From: Solen grandis
Taxonomy: Eukaryota; Mollusca; Bivalvia; Adapedonta; Solenidae
Length of the DNA: 64,000 nucleotides
Assembly: GCA_021229015.1 (NCBI GenBank)
Contig: CM037783.1
Coordinates: forward strand, 6,829,324 to 6,893,323
Direction of reading: 5' to 3'
Part shown: positions 34,772 to 45,444 of the stretch, piece after piece
Layout of the letters: each line of letters starts with the position of its first letter
Position numbering within the stretch: the stretch's first letter is position 1
Position numbers and translations under genes: made by a program
The notes under the pieces: model-generated
Told to the model about the DNA's origin: nothing
The model's database searches: none
What the model saw: the letters and a program-made list of their open reading frames with translations, nothing else

Positions 34772-34894
34772 CATCACATCTCCTTCCATCTTCCGCCAGT
34801 TGGTACCCGGTCCTACAGGAGCACTTGAAGGAACCAAGCGTGTTGCTACAGAGATGTTGGCATCCGCCACCGTACCTCGAACACTCGTCCACAT
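34772..34894 (-). CDS. EGF gene exon 8: calcium-binding EGF domain
   Basis: [16 protein letters not shown] then [16 protein letters not shown], six cysteines, calcium and hydroxylation motifs. Acceptor ATGTAG. The donor GATG|GTTAGT lies inside a 9-bp target-site duplication, with the transposable element beginning eight bases into the intron. A second copy of the donor sequence sits on the far side of the element. Confidence 0.9.
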
Positions 34895-35123
34895 CTACAT
34901 TGTATAATATTTTGCATAAACTTGTATTGCGTACTATATGCGCCAGTTCATCAACATATTTTAAAGGCCAAGTTCAAGGATTCCCGAAAACACACTAAAA
35001 TTTGTTCGACATCTTACTCCCTTGTAGCGGTCACATGGTTTGAACGGTCATATCCTCATGTCTCATTATATGACAGCTTGTGACGGGTGTTACTATCGCT
35101 AAGACGGTATTTCAGTCATATAT

Positions 35124-35426
35124 GTTCGTTTGGTTGGTTTAAAGTCCCACCGACAGTATTTCAGTCATTTGGAAACGATGTTTACTTAAGATAGATATAG
35201 TGCTGCCACACTGCAGTATCACGCCGTAGACATGTGGCATGATATCACACCCAGTAACATTATCTTGACACCAGGCCAACCGATCCTGCAACTACCTTTA
35301 TATGCTGAGTGCCAAGCAAGGGAGCTATAACAGTACCATTTTTACGACTTTGTCGCGGCCGGGGATCGAACTAACGACCTCCCGCTCCCGAGGCGGACGC
35401 TCTAACCACTCGGCCACCGGAGACGG
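35124..35426 (-). mobile_element. Full-length ~300-bp tRNA-derived SINE
   Basis: On the minus strand the head reads GGTGGCCGAGTGGTTAGAGC, followed by GTTCGATCCCCGGCC (A and B boxes). The tail is the inverse of GGTTGGTTTAAAGTCCCACC. A 13-bp direct repeat TTCAGTCATATAT flanks it at 35111-35123 and 35427-35439. Best reference copy for the family (also 21124, 22045, 27008, 36491, 44331, 63472). It lies in an intron of the EGF gene. Confidence 0.88.
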
Positions 35427-35517
35427 TTCAGTCATATATAGACGCCTTGCTAAATTAAAAACAAACACTCAACTTTGATATCACTGACAGTGAGAACAAG
35501 GATTCTGATAAATGAAC

Positions 35518-35616
35518 CTGAACAGCGATGTCCTTCAAAGCCCACGTGACAGACGCATTTTTCTGGGAAAATACAAAATCCTTCATTGGGACAGTCCGTA
35601 GCTCCACTGCATACCG
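35518..35616 (-). CDS. EGF gene exon 7: non-calcium EGF domain
   Basis: Thirty-three codons, phase 1-1: (A)VCSGATDCPNEGFC then CVCHVGFEGHRCS. A short six-cysteine EGF of the laminin/Notch-flank type, without the D-x-D-E calcium site. Its length (99) and pattern match exon 4, so the array alternates one plain EGF with runs of cbEGFs. Donor TCAG|GTTCAT is non-ideal. Confidence 0.87.
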
Positions 35617-36017
35617 CTGTAACATTTACACACATCGTTCACTAATACAATGCTACGAAATAAGGTCATTTTATTCAAAATGAGACCAAACAGAAGAATG
35701 ATGTGGTAAGAATCTATAGTACCACACACGCGCGCATAAATACATACTGTTGTTTCTATATGAAGGTATACAGAACAGAAAAAGTCACGGCAATCACCGG
35801 TCTTTTCTGAAGGTATGCTGGTTAGAATAGTCACGACAGTTACTGTTCCTTCTTAAGGTATATTAAATATTTCAGTTCTATCCTTGGTCGTATCTCGTGT
35901 ATTGACTTCTAGCGTCCGGATATTTGACAATCAATAAAAACAATATTTGTACAAATAATAACAATCAGCACCACCATCACATACAGAAGATAATTCAAAA
36001 TAGAATATACAGATTAC

Positions 36018-36140
36018 CGTCACACGTGACACCATCCTTGTTGAGTCTGTAACCCTCCCTGCAGGAACAGCTGAAGTTCCCTGGCTGGTTGTTACAGTAG
36101 TGGTCACACTTCGCCTCACCATTTGAACATTCGTCAATAT
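36018..36140 (-). CDS. EGF gene exon 6: calcium-binding EGF domain
   Basis: [16 protein letters not shown] then [16 protein letters not shown], six cysteines and an NFS glycosylation sequon. Acceptor CGCCAG, donor GACG|GTAATC. Confidence 0.9.
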
Positions 36141-36335
36141 CTGGCGATATTTAGCACAATAATGATATACACATATAAAAATTATTAAATGGACAATATG
36201 CCTGCAATAGTGAAAGAAAATGGAGCGCAAATCTTTTTTTCTTCGTATTTTTGGTGGTTCTTTCGCGGCTAATCTATGTGTACTTAAACTTTTTGTTTCC
36301 ATTTATTGTTAACAGTTCTTTTCTGTGGCTTATAC

Positions 36336-36390
36336 ATATGACTGACTGACTGACTGACTGACTGACTGACTGATCGATTGATCGATCGAT

Positions 36391-36421
<31 letters not shown>
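36336..36421 (+). repeat. TGAC / GATT tetranucleotide microsatellite
   Basis: (ACTG)n passes through GATCGATC into (GATT)n. Intronic in the EGF gene. Likely length-polymorphic. Confidence 0.95.
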
Positions 36422-36422
<1 letters not shown>

Positions 36423-36490
36423 GTTTGAGTTTACCGTAGCTGCGATAGTATTTAAGTCATAAAACGACGTTAATTACAGGTAGTTTTATT

Positions 36491-36790
36491 GTTTATTGGG
36501 TTAAACGTCCTACCGACAATATTCAGTCATTTGGAAAAGATGTCTACTTGAGGCAGATATAGTGCTTCCACACTGTAGTATCACACCGTAGACATGTGGC
36601 ATGATACCACTCCCAGTCATATTATCCTGACACCAGGCCAACCAGTCCTGGAACAACCCTTATATTCCGAGCGCCGAGCAAAGGACCTAAACCAGTGTCT
36701 TTTTTACGACTTTAGTATGTCACGGCTGGGTATCGATCTCACTACCTCCCGATTCCGGTGCGGACGCTCTATCCACTTGGTCATCGGGAC
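36491..36790 (-). mobile_element. SINE family copy
   Basis: Diverged copy of the 35124-35426 element, with 'CATGTGGCATGATACCAC' and 'CATATTATCCTGACACCAGG' in the body. Two copies sit in adjacent introns of the same gene in the same orientation. Confidence 0.75.
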
Positions 36791-36863
36791 AGGAAGAGGT
36801 AGACTAGTGCATGCAGTCGATTGGTTTCAATTTAGGTAATACATGCTATTATTAGACTGGTAC

Positions 36864-36986
36864 CATCACATGTGTGTCCGTCTGCATTCAGCTTGTATCC
36901 AGTTTTACAGGAGCAGGTATATGAGCCCTTGGTGTTGGTGCACAGCTGGTCACACTGATCGTCACTGGTGGCACATTCGTCAATGT
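36864..36986 (-). CDS. EGF gene exon 5: calcium-binding EGF domain
   Basis: [16 protein letters not shown] then [16 protein letters not shown]. First of the cbEGF modules. Acceptor TTGAAG, donor GATG|GTACCA. All six cysteines and the calcium ligands are present. Confidence 0.9.
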
Positions 36987-37404
36987 CTTCAAGGAAAAAC
37001 GGATCATCGGTAAAAATATATTCGATATGTTTTATATTTTGACGTTAAAATTTTTTAAATAAATAAATGGGATATAGTAAACAATAAAATTTGGTGACTC
37101 ATGTTTTTTCCCATTTATGTAATTATTATATTTTAATATATATTTGTGAAAACAGCTGTTGTTTTTTCATTATCATGATTTTAAGGAAGCATTAGTCGGG
37201 ATCATTTACTACAAATATTACATTAATTGAACAAACTATACCAGTGAGTCCAATATGTCTGGGCTAAACTAAAATAACGATTTACATCTTTCCTAGGAGA
37301 GCGATTAAGTAAATCACAGACAATGGTGAAATTTGAGTATGTCTCATGAAAAAAAAGTATTGTAGATTATTTTGATCAAATATAATAAATTACATATTAT
37401 AAAC

Positions 37405-38180
37405 TAGATGCGTGTTCCTCGGAACACTTGTGTCGCCTGCATTCCAGCAGTTGTCAAAGAAAGGATGAGCATCAAGTTATCAAAAATTAATTTTGGTTTT
37501 ACTAACAAGTTATAATCACTATACAAAACAAGCTCATATCTTTTGACGGCAACACCCACATATAGAAGTGGTCCCCATTTACTTGCCAAACTATGCTAGG
37601 GGTCACAACAAACAAAATTATGTACTCCTATGTATTGCACTTCTACACCTTATAAAGAATTGAAGTGCACCCTCCATATAGTATTGTAATTAAAAGCTAT
37701 GGACATTTTTACAAAATGAACAAAGGGGTGGGGGGGGGGGGGGGGTTAAAGAATGATTGGAGGTAGAGTTACAGTACCCGAGCAATGCAATGCCATATGT
37801 TTCCATGATCCAGGTTTGGAGTGAATCCATCATAAAGTATTTCAGATTATCCTCCAAACATTTATTTTTACAAAATCAACTAAGGGGGACAATTCAAAAA
37901 TTAGCTAAGATGAAAGGTACCCAATCGCTACTGGGTTCATTTTATAAACAAAACATGACGTAATCAGTCCCCGCCGCAACAAGCTCCGCCCATAATGCTC
38001 TTAGGTCACGAAGGCACCATACGTTTATATTTTCTCCGTATCAAGACCATATCAGAGATCATTTAATGAAACATGTTGTTTTTTTTTTAGTTTTGAACGA
38101 AACAAAAGCTTTTAATTGGACGATTAAGTAGGGCAAACTGTGAGGCGACATGGTTTTATCTTAATCATCCATCAGGACCA
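37405..38180. repeat. Probable dispersed element in EGF intron
   Basis: Starts with GCGTGTTCCTCGGAACAC (inverted repeat GTGTTCC/GGAACAC) and TTGTGTCGCC, and ends near GAGGCGACATGG, a weak inverted match. A poly-G tract lies near 37730-37746. The element type is not established. Confidence 0.35.
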
Positions 38181-38290
38181 TGATGCATAAATTGTTCAAT
38201 GTCTGTTTAAGCAGAAGTGTTTCATGTTTAGAACAATGTGTATTAAATCATATACACTTATGTGGAAAAAGATATGGTATAACAACGTAC

Positions 38291-38389
38291 CTTCACACCG
38301 GTTCCCTGTATATCCAGTTTGACATGCGCACTTGTCCGGTGAGAGGCAGGTTCCGCCATTTGGACATGAAGTGGAGCCATAACACAGTG
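38291..38389 (-). CDS. EGF gene exon 4: non-calcium EGF domain
   Basis: (P)LCYGSTSCPNGGTC then CACQTGYTGNRCE, a six-cysteine EGF without calcium site, following the Cys-rich N-terminal domain. Acceptor CTTCAG, donor GAAG|GTACGT. Phase 1 at both ends. Confidence 0.88.
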
Positions 38390-38485
38390 CTGAAGTAAAA
38401 AAACATTGTCAGACATAAGTAACTTCAGGTGAAAAAGGAAAAAATAGTTTGTACACGAAATCTCTTTTTCACTTTCTCAATTTTT

Positions 38486-39488
38486 AGCTCACCTGAGCAC
38501 AAAGTGCTCAAGGTGAGCTTTTGTGATCGCCCTTCGTCCGGCGTCCGTCGTCGTGCGTCGTCAACAATTTGCTTTAAACGACATCTCCTCTGAAACCGCT
38601 AGACAGAATTTATTGAAACTTGACAGGAATGTTCCTTAAGTGAAGCTCTACAAAAGTTGCTAAAATAAAGTTGATCCATGAAGAACTCTGTTTGCCATGG
38701 CTACAAAAAGAAAAATAATTTGAAAACTTTAAAAACCATCTCCTTCAAAACTACTGGCCAGATTTCAAAATAATTTGGTACAGGTGTTCCTTGGGTCAAC
38801 CTCTACCAAAGTTGCTAAAATTATTCCGATCGGTAAAAAAACATGGCCGCCAGGGGCGGGGCTTATTTGCCTTATATGTATATTGAGAAACCTTTAAACA
38901 ACATCTCCTCTGAAACCACTGGACAGAATTTGATTTAACTTGGAAGGGAGGATCCTTGGGTCAACCTTCACAAAAGTTGCTAAAATAAACCTGATCCATG
39001 TAGAACTCTGGTTGCCATGGCAACAAAAAGAAGAAAAAAAATGAAAACTTTAAAAATCATCTTCTTCAAAACTTCTGGCCAGATTTTAAAATAAATTGGT
39101 ACAGATGTTCCTTGGGTCAACCTCTACCAAAGTTGCTAAAGTTATTCCGATCCGTAAAAAAACATGGCCGCCAGGGGCGGGGCTTATTTGCCTTATATGT
39201 ATATAGAGAAACCTTTAAACAACATCTCCTCTGAAACCACTTGACAGAATTTGATTAAACTTGGCAGGGATGATCCTTGGGTCAACCTTCACAAAAGTTG
39301 CTAAAATAAACTTGATCCATGTAGAACTCTGGTTGCCATGGCAACAAAAAGAAAAAAATATATAAAAACTTTAAAAATCATCTTCTTCAAAACTACTGGC
39401 CAGATTTTAAAATAAATTGGTACAGATGTTCCTTGGGTCAACCTATTTATCTCAGGTGAGCGATTTAGGGCCATCATGGGCCTCTTGT
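38486..39488 (+). mobile_element. Pearl-like element, copy C
   Basis: Same ends, CG-rich microsatellite (38530-38565) and A/B core as copy A, with about two core units. High similarity to copy A and no nested insertion. Sits in the intron between EGF exons 4 and 3. Confidence 0.8.
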
Positions 39489-39636
39489 ATTAATTTGTAT
39501 TTCTCTCTCTCTCTTTCTCTCTCTTTTAAACTTTCATCAACTTTTTTTCATACTGAATGTGTTATCATAATAAAGACCGTAATTACAATAAAGATCACAT
39601 TTATTTCAATATTCACTATATAGGAACTAATCTCAC

Positions 39637-39716
39637 GTGTTGTGCAAGAAGAGCCTGTGTAACCCGTGCAACACACTCTTCTAGAGCACGTCTTCGTACA
39701 AGAATAATAAGATGTC
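39637..39716 (-). CDS. EGF gene exon 3: Cys-rich N-terminal domain, part 2
   Basis: Eighty bases. With the split Arg codon it reads RTSYYSCTKTCSRRVCCTGY then TGSSCTT. The CCTGYTG motif resembles the end of EMI domains (CCPGY) that precede EGF arrays in MEGF-type secreted proteins. Acceptor TTTCAG|G; donor CAC|GTGAGA, phase 1. Confidence 0.8.
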
Positions 39717-40252
39717 CTGAAATATAAAAGCAGGAACATTATAAATCATCAACTGTGACAGGCTGAAAATCAATATGTAAATATCATCAATATTTATGAT
39801 TATTGTTTCAATTCTAATACTAGTCACAATTTCATTAGATTAATATCGCCCGACGAATGGCGAAAGAGAAGTGCATTACATACACATGTACACTGTTTTA
39901 AATCAGAATACAATCATTCTCACAGTTTTATATATCAGTATAAAGAAATTACCCAAATGGCAATAAGAATGAAGTGACATTTTCTCAAAGTAGATGTTTT
40001 ATTCATATTCTCGATCCATATTTATTTCTGTCTACGTCGATTAGGACACAAGCTCTCACAACTGATACAGGTTTTCATGCTCTTCCTCCTCGCCCTTCCC
40101 CCACAAAAGTGTTCGAACCTACAACCTTGTGAATTATCCCATTAACCCAACCACTAGACTACGGTATCATCTCGCATTTAGTCGACTTCGCGTGTGTGTT
40201 AGTGTTGTTAAATATCAAATCTCTTGATTGTCAAAAAAAAAAACACAAAAAA

Positions 40253-40784
40253 ACAAGAGGGCCATGATGGCCCTGAATCGCTCACCTGATTATAAATAAG
40301 CAACATATGTTGGATTTTTCATATGGACCTACGTTTTGACTCCACATGTCCCAAATTTGAACTTGTCCAAGATTTTATCAAAACAAACATTCTCACCAAG
40401 TTTCACAAGATTTGACCTCTGACCACTTTTTGACCCCACATGTCCCAAATTTGAACTTGTCCAAGATTTTATCAAAACAAACATTCTCACCAAGTTTCAC
40501 GAATGAAGATCGGGCCAAAAATGTGGCCTCTAGAGTATTTACAAGGTTTTTCTAAGATTTGACCTCGTGACCTACTTTTTGACCCCACATGACATAATTT
40601 CGAACTTGTCCAAGATTTTATAGAGACAAACATTCTGACCAAGTTCATGAAGATTGGCCGTAAAAGATGGCCTCTAGAGTGTTAACAAGCCAAACTGTTG
40701 ACGACGCACGTCGGACGACTGACGCACGACGGACAAAGGGCGATCACAAAAGCTCACTTTGAGCACGTTGTGCTCGGGTGAGCT
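40253..40784 (-). mobile_element. Pearl-like element, copy D
   Basis: Opposite orientation: ACAAGAGGGCCATGATGGCC at the left, CGCTCACCTG next, and at the right a GACGACGGAC-type tract (40690-40735) followed by the hairpin ending GGTGAGCT and an A tract. The core repeat (TGTCCAAGATTTTATC) is present about twice. Confidence 0.78.
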
Positions 40785-40806
40785 AAAAAAAAATATATAC
40801 ACTTAC

Positions 40807-40923
40807 CTGTATCTGGTACAGCTGTCCCATCCAAACCATCCGCAATTGGTAGAATACCGTGAATAACCTACACACGTGTCTGAACACGTGTATCTTTGGG
40901 TACAATATCCCGCATGGGCGGAT
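40807..40923 (-). CDS. EGF gene exon 2: Cys-rich N-terminal domain, part 1
   Basis: Thirty-nine residues: SAHAGYCTQRYTCSDTCVGY, then CGWFGWDSCTRYR. SAHA likely completes the signal peptide, with cleavage probably before GYC. The Cys/aromatic-rich fold is unlike EGF and together with exon 3 forms an EMI-like module. Acceptor CTACAG and donor ACAG|GTAAGT are strong. Confidence 0.82.
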
Positions 40924-40990
40924 CTGTAGTAAACATATATCCATCAAAATTATACATTTATATAAGACGAAGGATATTTAAGTTAGATTT

Positions 40991-41190
40991 GGGGGTCTCC
41001 GTAGCGGAGTGGGTACAGTCGCTGAAGTCACTAACCCCAGTTGGTTCGAGTCATAGTCTGATCACATGGGGTTCTTCAAGCAAAGGAAGCCTTCCAGCTG
41101 GCTCGTGTAAGTCGATGGCTCCTTCCGAAATTTCTCTCAATCAGCATTAAGCTGGATGTCACACTTTCAAATAACAATAAACAATCTTGA
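40991..41190 (+). mobile_element. tRNA-derived SINE-like element
   Basis: The head GTCTCCGTAGCGGAGTGG and TTGGTTCGAGTC are A and B boxes. The body 'GGAAGCCTTCCAGCTGGCTC' is shared with 48150 and with the inverse at 10238. Intronic. Confidence 0.7.
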
Positions 41191-42459
41191 TTAATTTGAA
41201 ATATATCGAATTATATCAATCACAACTGGTATAGCGCTAACTGTTTTGTGAGGTAAGAGCTGGTAAGCGACCTGACTTCTTTTTTATTATTATCAGTCGT
41301 GCATTTCACGACTTCATTTTTGCAATTAACATATAATATTATGTACGATGTTTGTAACCTACACACTTCACACATTTGCATGCAGATATCGATATCACTC
41401 TTCGATTACAGACATTGCTAATATACACTGGAAGTTGGATAAAGTGTATACATAATAAGTGACCAGAAAAGCATTGGTGCAACGCATCAAGGGCGGTGCA
41501 AAAAAGAACCCCCCAAAAACAGAAAAACATACTGTTTCCCTTCACCACCATCACAATTCTGTTTATATACAGTGAACTCTCGATATTTCAACATCACTTG
41601 TTCCCAGAAAAAAAATATTGAATTTGTCAATGTATAGAGGGTCGTTGTTGTATCGCGTTTTGACTAATTGATAATTATTATGGACATGGCGAACTACAGA
41701 ATGATCACGAGTTTCCTATAGATTAACTTGCCTGGCGCCCACAGACTGAACAAGTCTTGTGCGAAAAATTGTCTGAATATATTTTAAAAAGTCGAAGGTT
41801 ACTACTTTCCTATTGTGACGTAGTGCATTTAATCACCTAATGCAACTATCACAGACCCGATCACAGATGGTATTGTAACTATATTTAGATTTTTTTAAAA
41901 TTAGATTTTGATTTTCTTTTTTCATTTCCCGTCACTTGGCTGATCACATTCACTGGTTGCGCATGCGCTAACTTCATTGGTTGAACTTCCGAAATCGCTA
42001 CCCTGAACTGGTGAAGATTCCATGTTGCGGAGCGTGTCACGTAGTACCGCAAGCACCCGATTCGGGGATACCGTATTCTATTTTTAACCGATTTTGACGA
42101 AGTTGCGTTTACGAAAATAGCGTTTCCCGTGTAATATGACCTACAGTTGTCGAGTTTATTTGTCAGGAAACAAAGACTTCATCAACATAAACAAAAGAGA
42201 GATTTTTTTTTCCATTTCTTCCGATCATCTGTGAACGAGCTGCCATACAGTTCCCCGCAGAACGTTTACACATATACAAAATGCAGGTTATATGATAACT
42301 ATGCAAAATAAATTCAGTTTTAAAAATCATCACAAAATAATATGTTTTCTGCGCGATAGTTTTACATTTCCTCTTATTACTTCGTTAAATATAATATAAT
42401 TTTGGCATAATCTTAAAGAAATATTGCAAAATCTATTTTAATTAAATATTATAACTTAC
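41191..42459. other. EGF gene intron 1
   Basis: AT-rich, with no exon-like segment and no repeat recognised. Confidence 0.5.
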
Positions 42460-42515
42460 TCTACCAGTAACCCCAACACCACGCCGAGGGCCAGGTACCA
42501 GGCTGTACCGAACAT
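42460..42515 (-). CDS. EGF gene exon 1: signal peptide of secreted EMI-like/EGF protein
   Basis: Encodes MFGTAWYLALGVVLGLLV, a signal peptide, with donor GTAGA|GTAAGT (phase 2). The 11 exons in the window give about 396 residues: signal, EMI-like Cys-rich domain, EGF, two cbEGF, EGF, then four cbEGF. The product is presumably secreted or matrix-associated, with calcium-rigidified EGF rods. An in-frame ATG at 42548 would add MDSTRRGNQFN, but it lies at the transcription start expected from the TATA box, so I chose the second ATG. Exact orthology is not recognised. Confidence 0.82.
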
Positions 42516-42576
42516 ATTGAATTGGTTCCCCCTCCGTGTACTATCCATATAGAGTTTCAAGGATAATGCTCCCACA

Positions 42577-42584
42577 TATTTATA
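42577..42584 (-). promoter_or_regulatory. TATA box of the EGF gene
   Basis: TATAAATA on the minus strand in the context GGGGTATAAATATGTGG. It predicts transcription starting about 30 bases downstream, near 42548-42552, just before the chosen start codon. Confidence 0.7.
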
Positions 42585-42599
42585 CCCCTCCAGTATGGT

Positions 42600-44330
42600 A
42601 TTATCGCACTGATTCTATAGTTTGTTGTATCTGTTGCCAGCACCAACAACAACGGAAGTATCAACCAGTTCATGACATATCGACTGTAGGGGACATGTAA
42701 TAACCTACTACCCTCCGACTATATAACATAAAAGTTCAGTTATCTTTTTTGATAATACATTGACTAAACAAAACAACGTATTTTCAAAACGTCGGTTTTC
42801 ATAGTTTAAATATATTCCTGCCTTACCCAATCAGAATACAGCGATACACCACTGATCTCAAAACATCGACCATCAAGAAGGAAAAAAGTAAATCTTTGAC
42901 TTGTTTAAAGGCTTATCAGTTCTGTTAAGCTATGATTTCAATTTCCTTTGATCGATGATAAATGAGACTTTTTTAAGATAGCGAAGTATATTATCTATCT
43001 TATTTACTCCCAACAGAAAGTAATGTAAACAGAAAACGACGCTGCGGGTTCCTTATATTTTATGAAGTGTCAGCAGTGTTTCTCATTCAAACAATAACCG
43101 ACTATTTGTGTGAACCATTGATTTACATAGACGACCATTTTTTTTTTTCAAATGCATCAACGGTCGTATTTACGGAACATCAAGAGAGTAGCTCAGCTTT
43201 GTATTTTTTTTTTAAAATATTTCAGTCTCCAAATTAACCAGAGAAAGGGGAATTAATTTGCGATTTACATTCTAGCAGATATGCTCCATATCATAAACAA
43301 CTGATTTTATTTTGCTTAAGTCAAATATTTGACTTGAATTGCTTTGCAAATACGACCATAACTTCATAACTCACCATTACACTTACATTTTCGACTCAGT
43401 ATCTTATTGATTAAAGCTGTATGTGGATTGTAACTTACGAAATAAACCTAAAGAGTATGGACTATGAATATATCTACTGCATGTGATACATGTTTACTTT
43501 TAATGTGTTATTTAAAACAGTAATATAACCAACCGAAATATGTAAATAAAAATTCTAGCTTTTTTATCTTTACATTTAAGACAAATCGGAAGCATAGTCC
43601 TTTCAAGAATGCTTTAGAATAAAGAATACCATGTGGATTGTTATTGCTGATATCACTAGTTGAATCTGTAACACAACGATAAAAACAGGAGGAATGGAAA
43701 TAACACTGGTCTTAACACTGGTGCGATAAATGGAGGTACTGTCGATAAAGTGCTGACACTGCTGATACATGTATAGCCGCCACAATCAATATAAAGCTGA
43801 TTACAACTTGCACCCGAAGTATTTTACAATTAATCAGATAATCATTGGTTACCATATCTCTCAATACACAGTATTAATTTTACTCACGTTAGTTCCCTGA
43901 TTTTTCAGTCCACATTAGTTCATTTACCAGTATACCAAAACTCTTTTCTTATGGGTTGATAACACTTGGCACTTTTTACCACCAATTAATTTTCGAACTT
44001 TTTTTTTATCTTGACTTCCGGGTGTAGCTGCAAAAGGCGGTCAAAATACGAGAGGTACACGATATAAAACCTGAACCTTTGTTAACTAAAAACTTCACAT
44101 CTTCATCGTAACATTTGAGCCTTACAATAAGGAAGATATTACTTTCTCAATTATCTCCAGGAGATGCCACTGTCATGTGTAAAACACTTTATAAGTGGCC
44201 AGCTTTATTTGTCTTCCTATGAAAACACTGCATATATGCTGTATATTTTTGTATATTAATTTGTATAGAATGACAAAACTCGATGCTATATCAAATTTCA
44301 CTCATAGTCGCGGAGAATGTTTCCTATTTT
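42600..44330. other. Upstream region of the EGF gene
   Basis: AT-rich. No coding exon or recognised repeat. Probably contains regulatory DNA between this minus-strand gene and the divergent zinc-finger gene. Confidence 0.45.
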
Positions 44331-44550
44331 TGTTTGTTTGTTGGGTTTAACGTCCCACCGACAGTATTTCAGTCATTTGGAGACGATGTCTACTTGAGAC
44401 AGATATAATACTGCTACACTGCAGTATCACGCCGTAGACATACATGTGACATGATACCACACCCAGTAACATTATCCTAACCTCGGGCCAACCAGTCCTG
44501 CAATTACCCTTATACGCTTAGCACCAATCAATGGAGCTATAGCAGTACAT
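44331..44550 (-). mobile_element. SINE family copy (truncated)
   Basis: Tail TTTGTTGGGTTTAACGTCCC and body words 'CTGCAGTATCACGCCGTAGAC' and 'GTGACATGATACCACACC'. The tRNA-like head is missing. Confidence 0.75.
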
Positions 44551-45094
44551 TTTTTTCCTCATTTTTGTAGAACAGCTTCGGATGATAGTGGAAAGATATA
44601 TTTTGATACTATGATAGCACTATGGAAAATAGTAGGATGACTACTTAGCTTCTATTACAGTACTATTAAAATACTACTTCTATTGGACTAGTATTTTTTT
44701 CTTTTCTTTTATCTTTTATTATTTTTATATCAGAATGCAAAGTTTCATTATCGTGTATTTTTACAATTGTTTCATTTGTTTTACTAGGTTATTGGATTGT
44801 ACTAACTTTTGTTTTAATTGCAAACTTGATCTTAAAGAAATACGTAAAAGGTAAGAAATAATTTGGACTGCGTTTATTGTATAATTGCTGATCTAATAGT
44901 GGACACTGTTATTATTGTTGTATTTCTCACATTTGTAATGAGTCTCAGAAATTTCTAGATGCTTTTTTTATATGTTAATTTTTGTTTTGACAATTAACGT
45001 CGGCAAATCCTTGATGATAAAGAAACGACAGTTTTCTACAAACTTTTCGATAATTAAAAATAAATCGACTATGAACCGGGACGAGGGGCGTACC

Positions 45095-45210
45095 ATCGTC
45101 GAAAACCCATAGTATATATTCCGTTATCACTTCAGTATAAACCGTGGGATACTTCGTTTTCATGAATATCAATCAGATACTTGATGACCAATGAAATCAC
45201 GCATAGTATT
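45095..45210. repeat. Partial copy of the 14.35-kb MITE-like element
   Basis: Shares CGTCGAAAACCCA, AGTATATATTCCGTTATCAC and 'TTTTCATGAATATCAATCAG' with 14353-14470. It lies about 230 bases upstream of the zinc-finger start. Confidence 0.6.
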
Positions 45211-45444
45211 TTGAATTCTTTTCGTTGAAATTTAAATATGCCAAACATCAAATACATTCAGAATCTACAGTAAAATTGTACCGTATATGTAACTTATTGT
45301 CCGCATTTTTCTTCTCTGTCCGCGCTTTAGACCCTCCATAATATTATTACGATATAGTTAAAATAACGATACACCGCCTGGTAGTCTACCAAAAATTTAA
45401 TTTTTATTTTGATTCCATTTTATTGTGAAAATGTTGTTGTCACA

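Noticed and set aside
35340..35426. tRNA gene at the end of the SINE
   Set aside because: It is continuous with the SINE body and flanked by the 13-bp target duplication, so it is the SINE promoter region.
40253..40784. Long non-coding RNA or miRNA precursor from the hairpin ends
   Set aside because: The hairpins are explained as conserved termini of a dispersed element; no evidence of processing can be read from the sequence.
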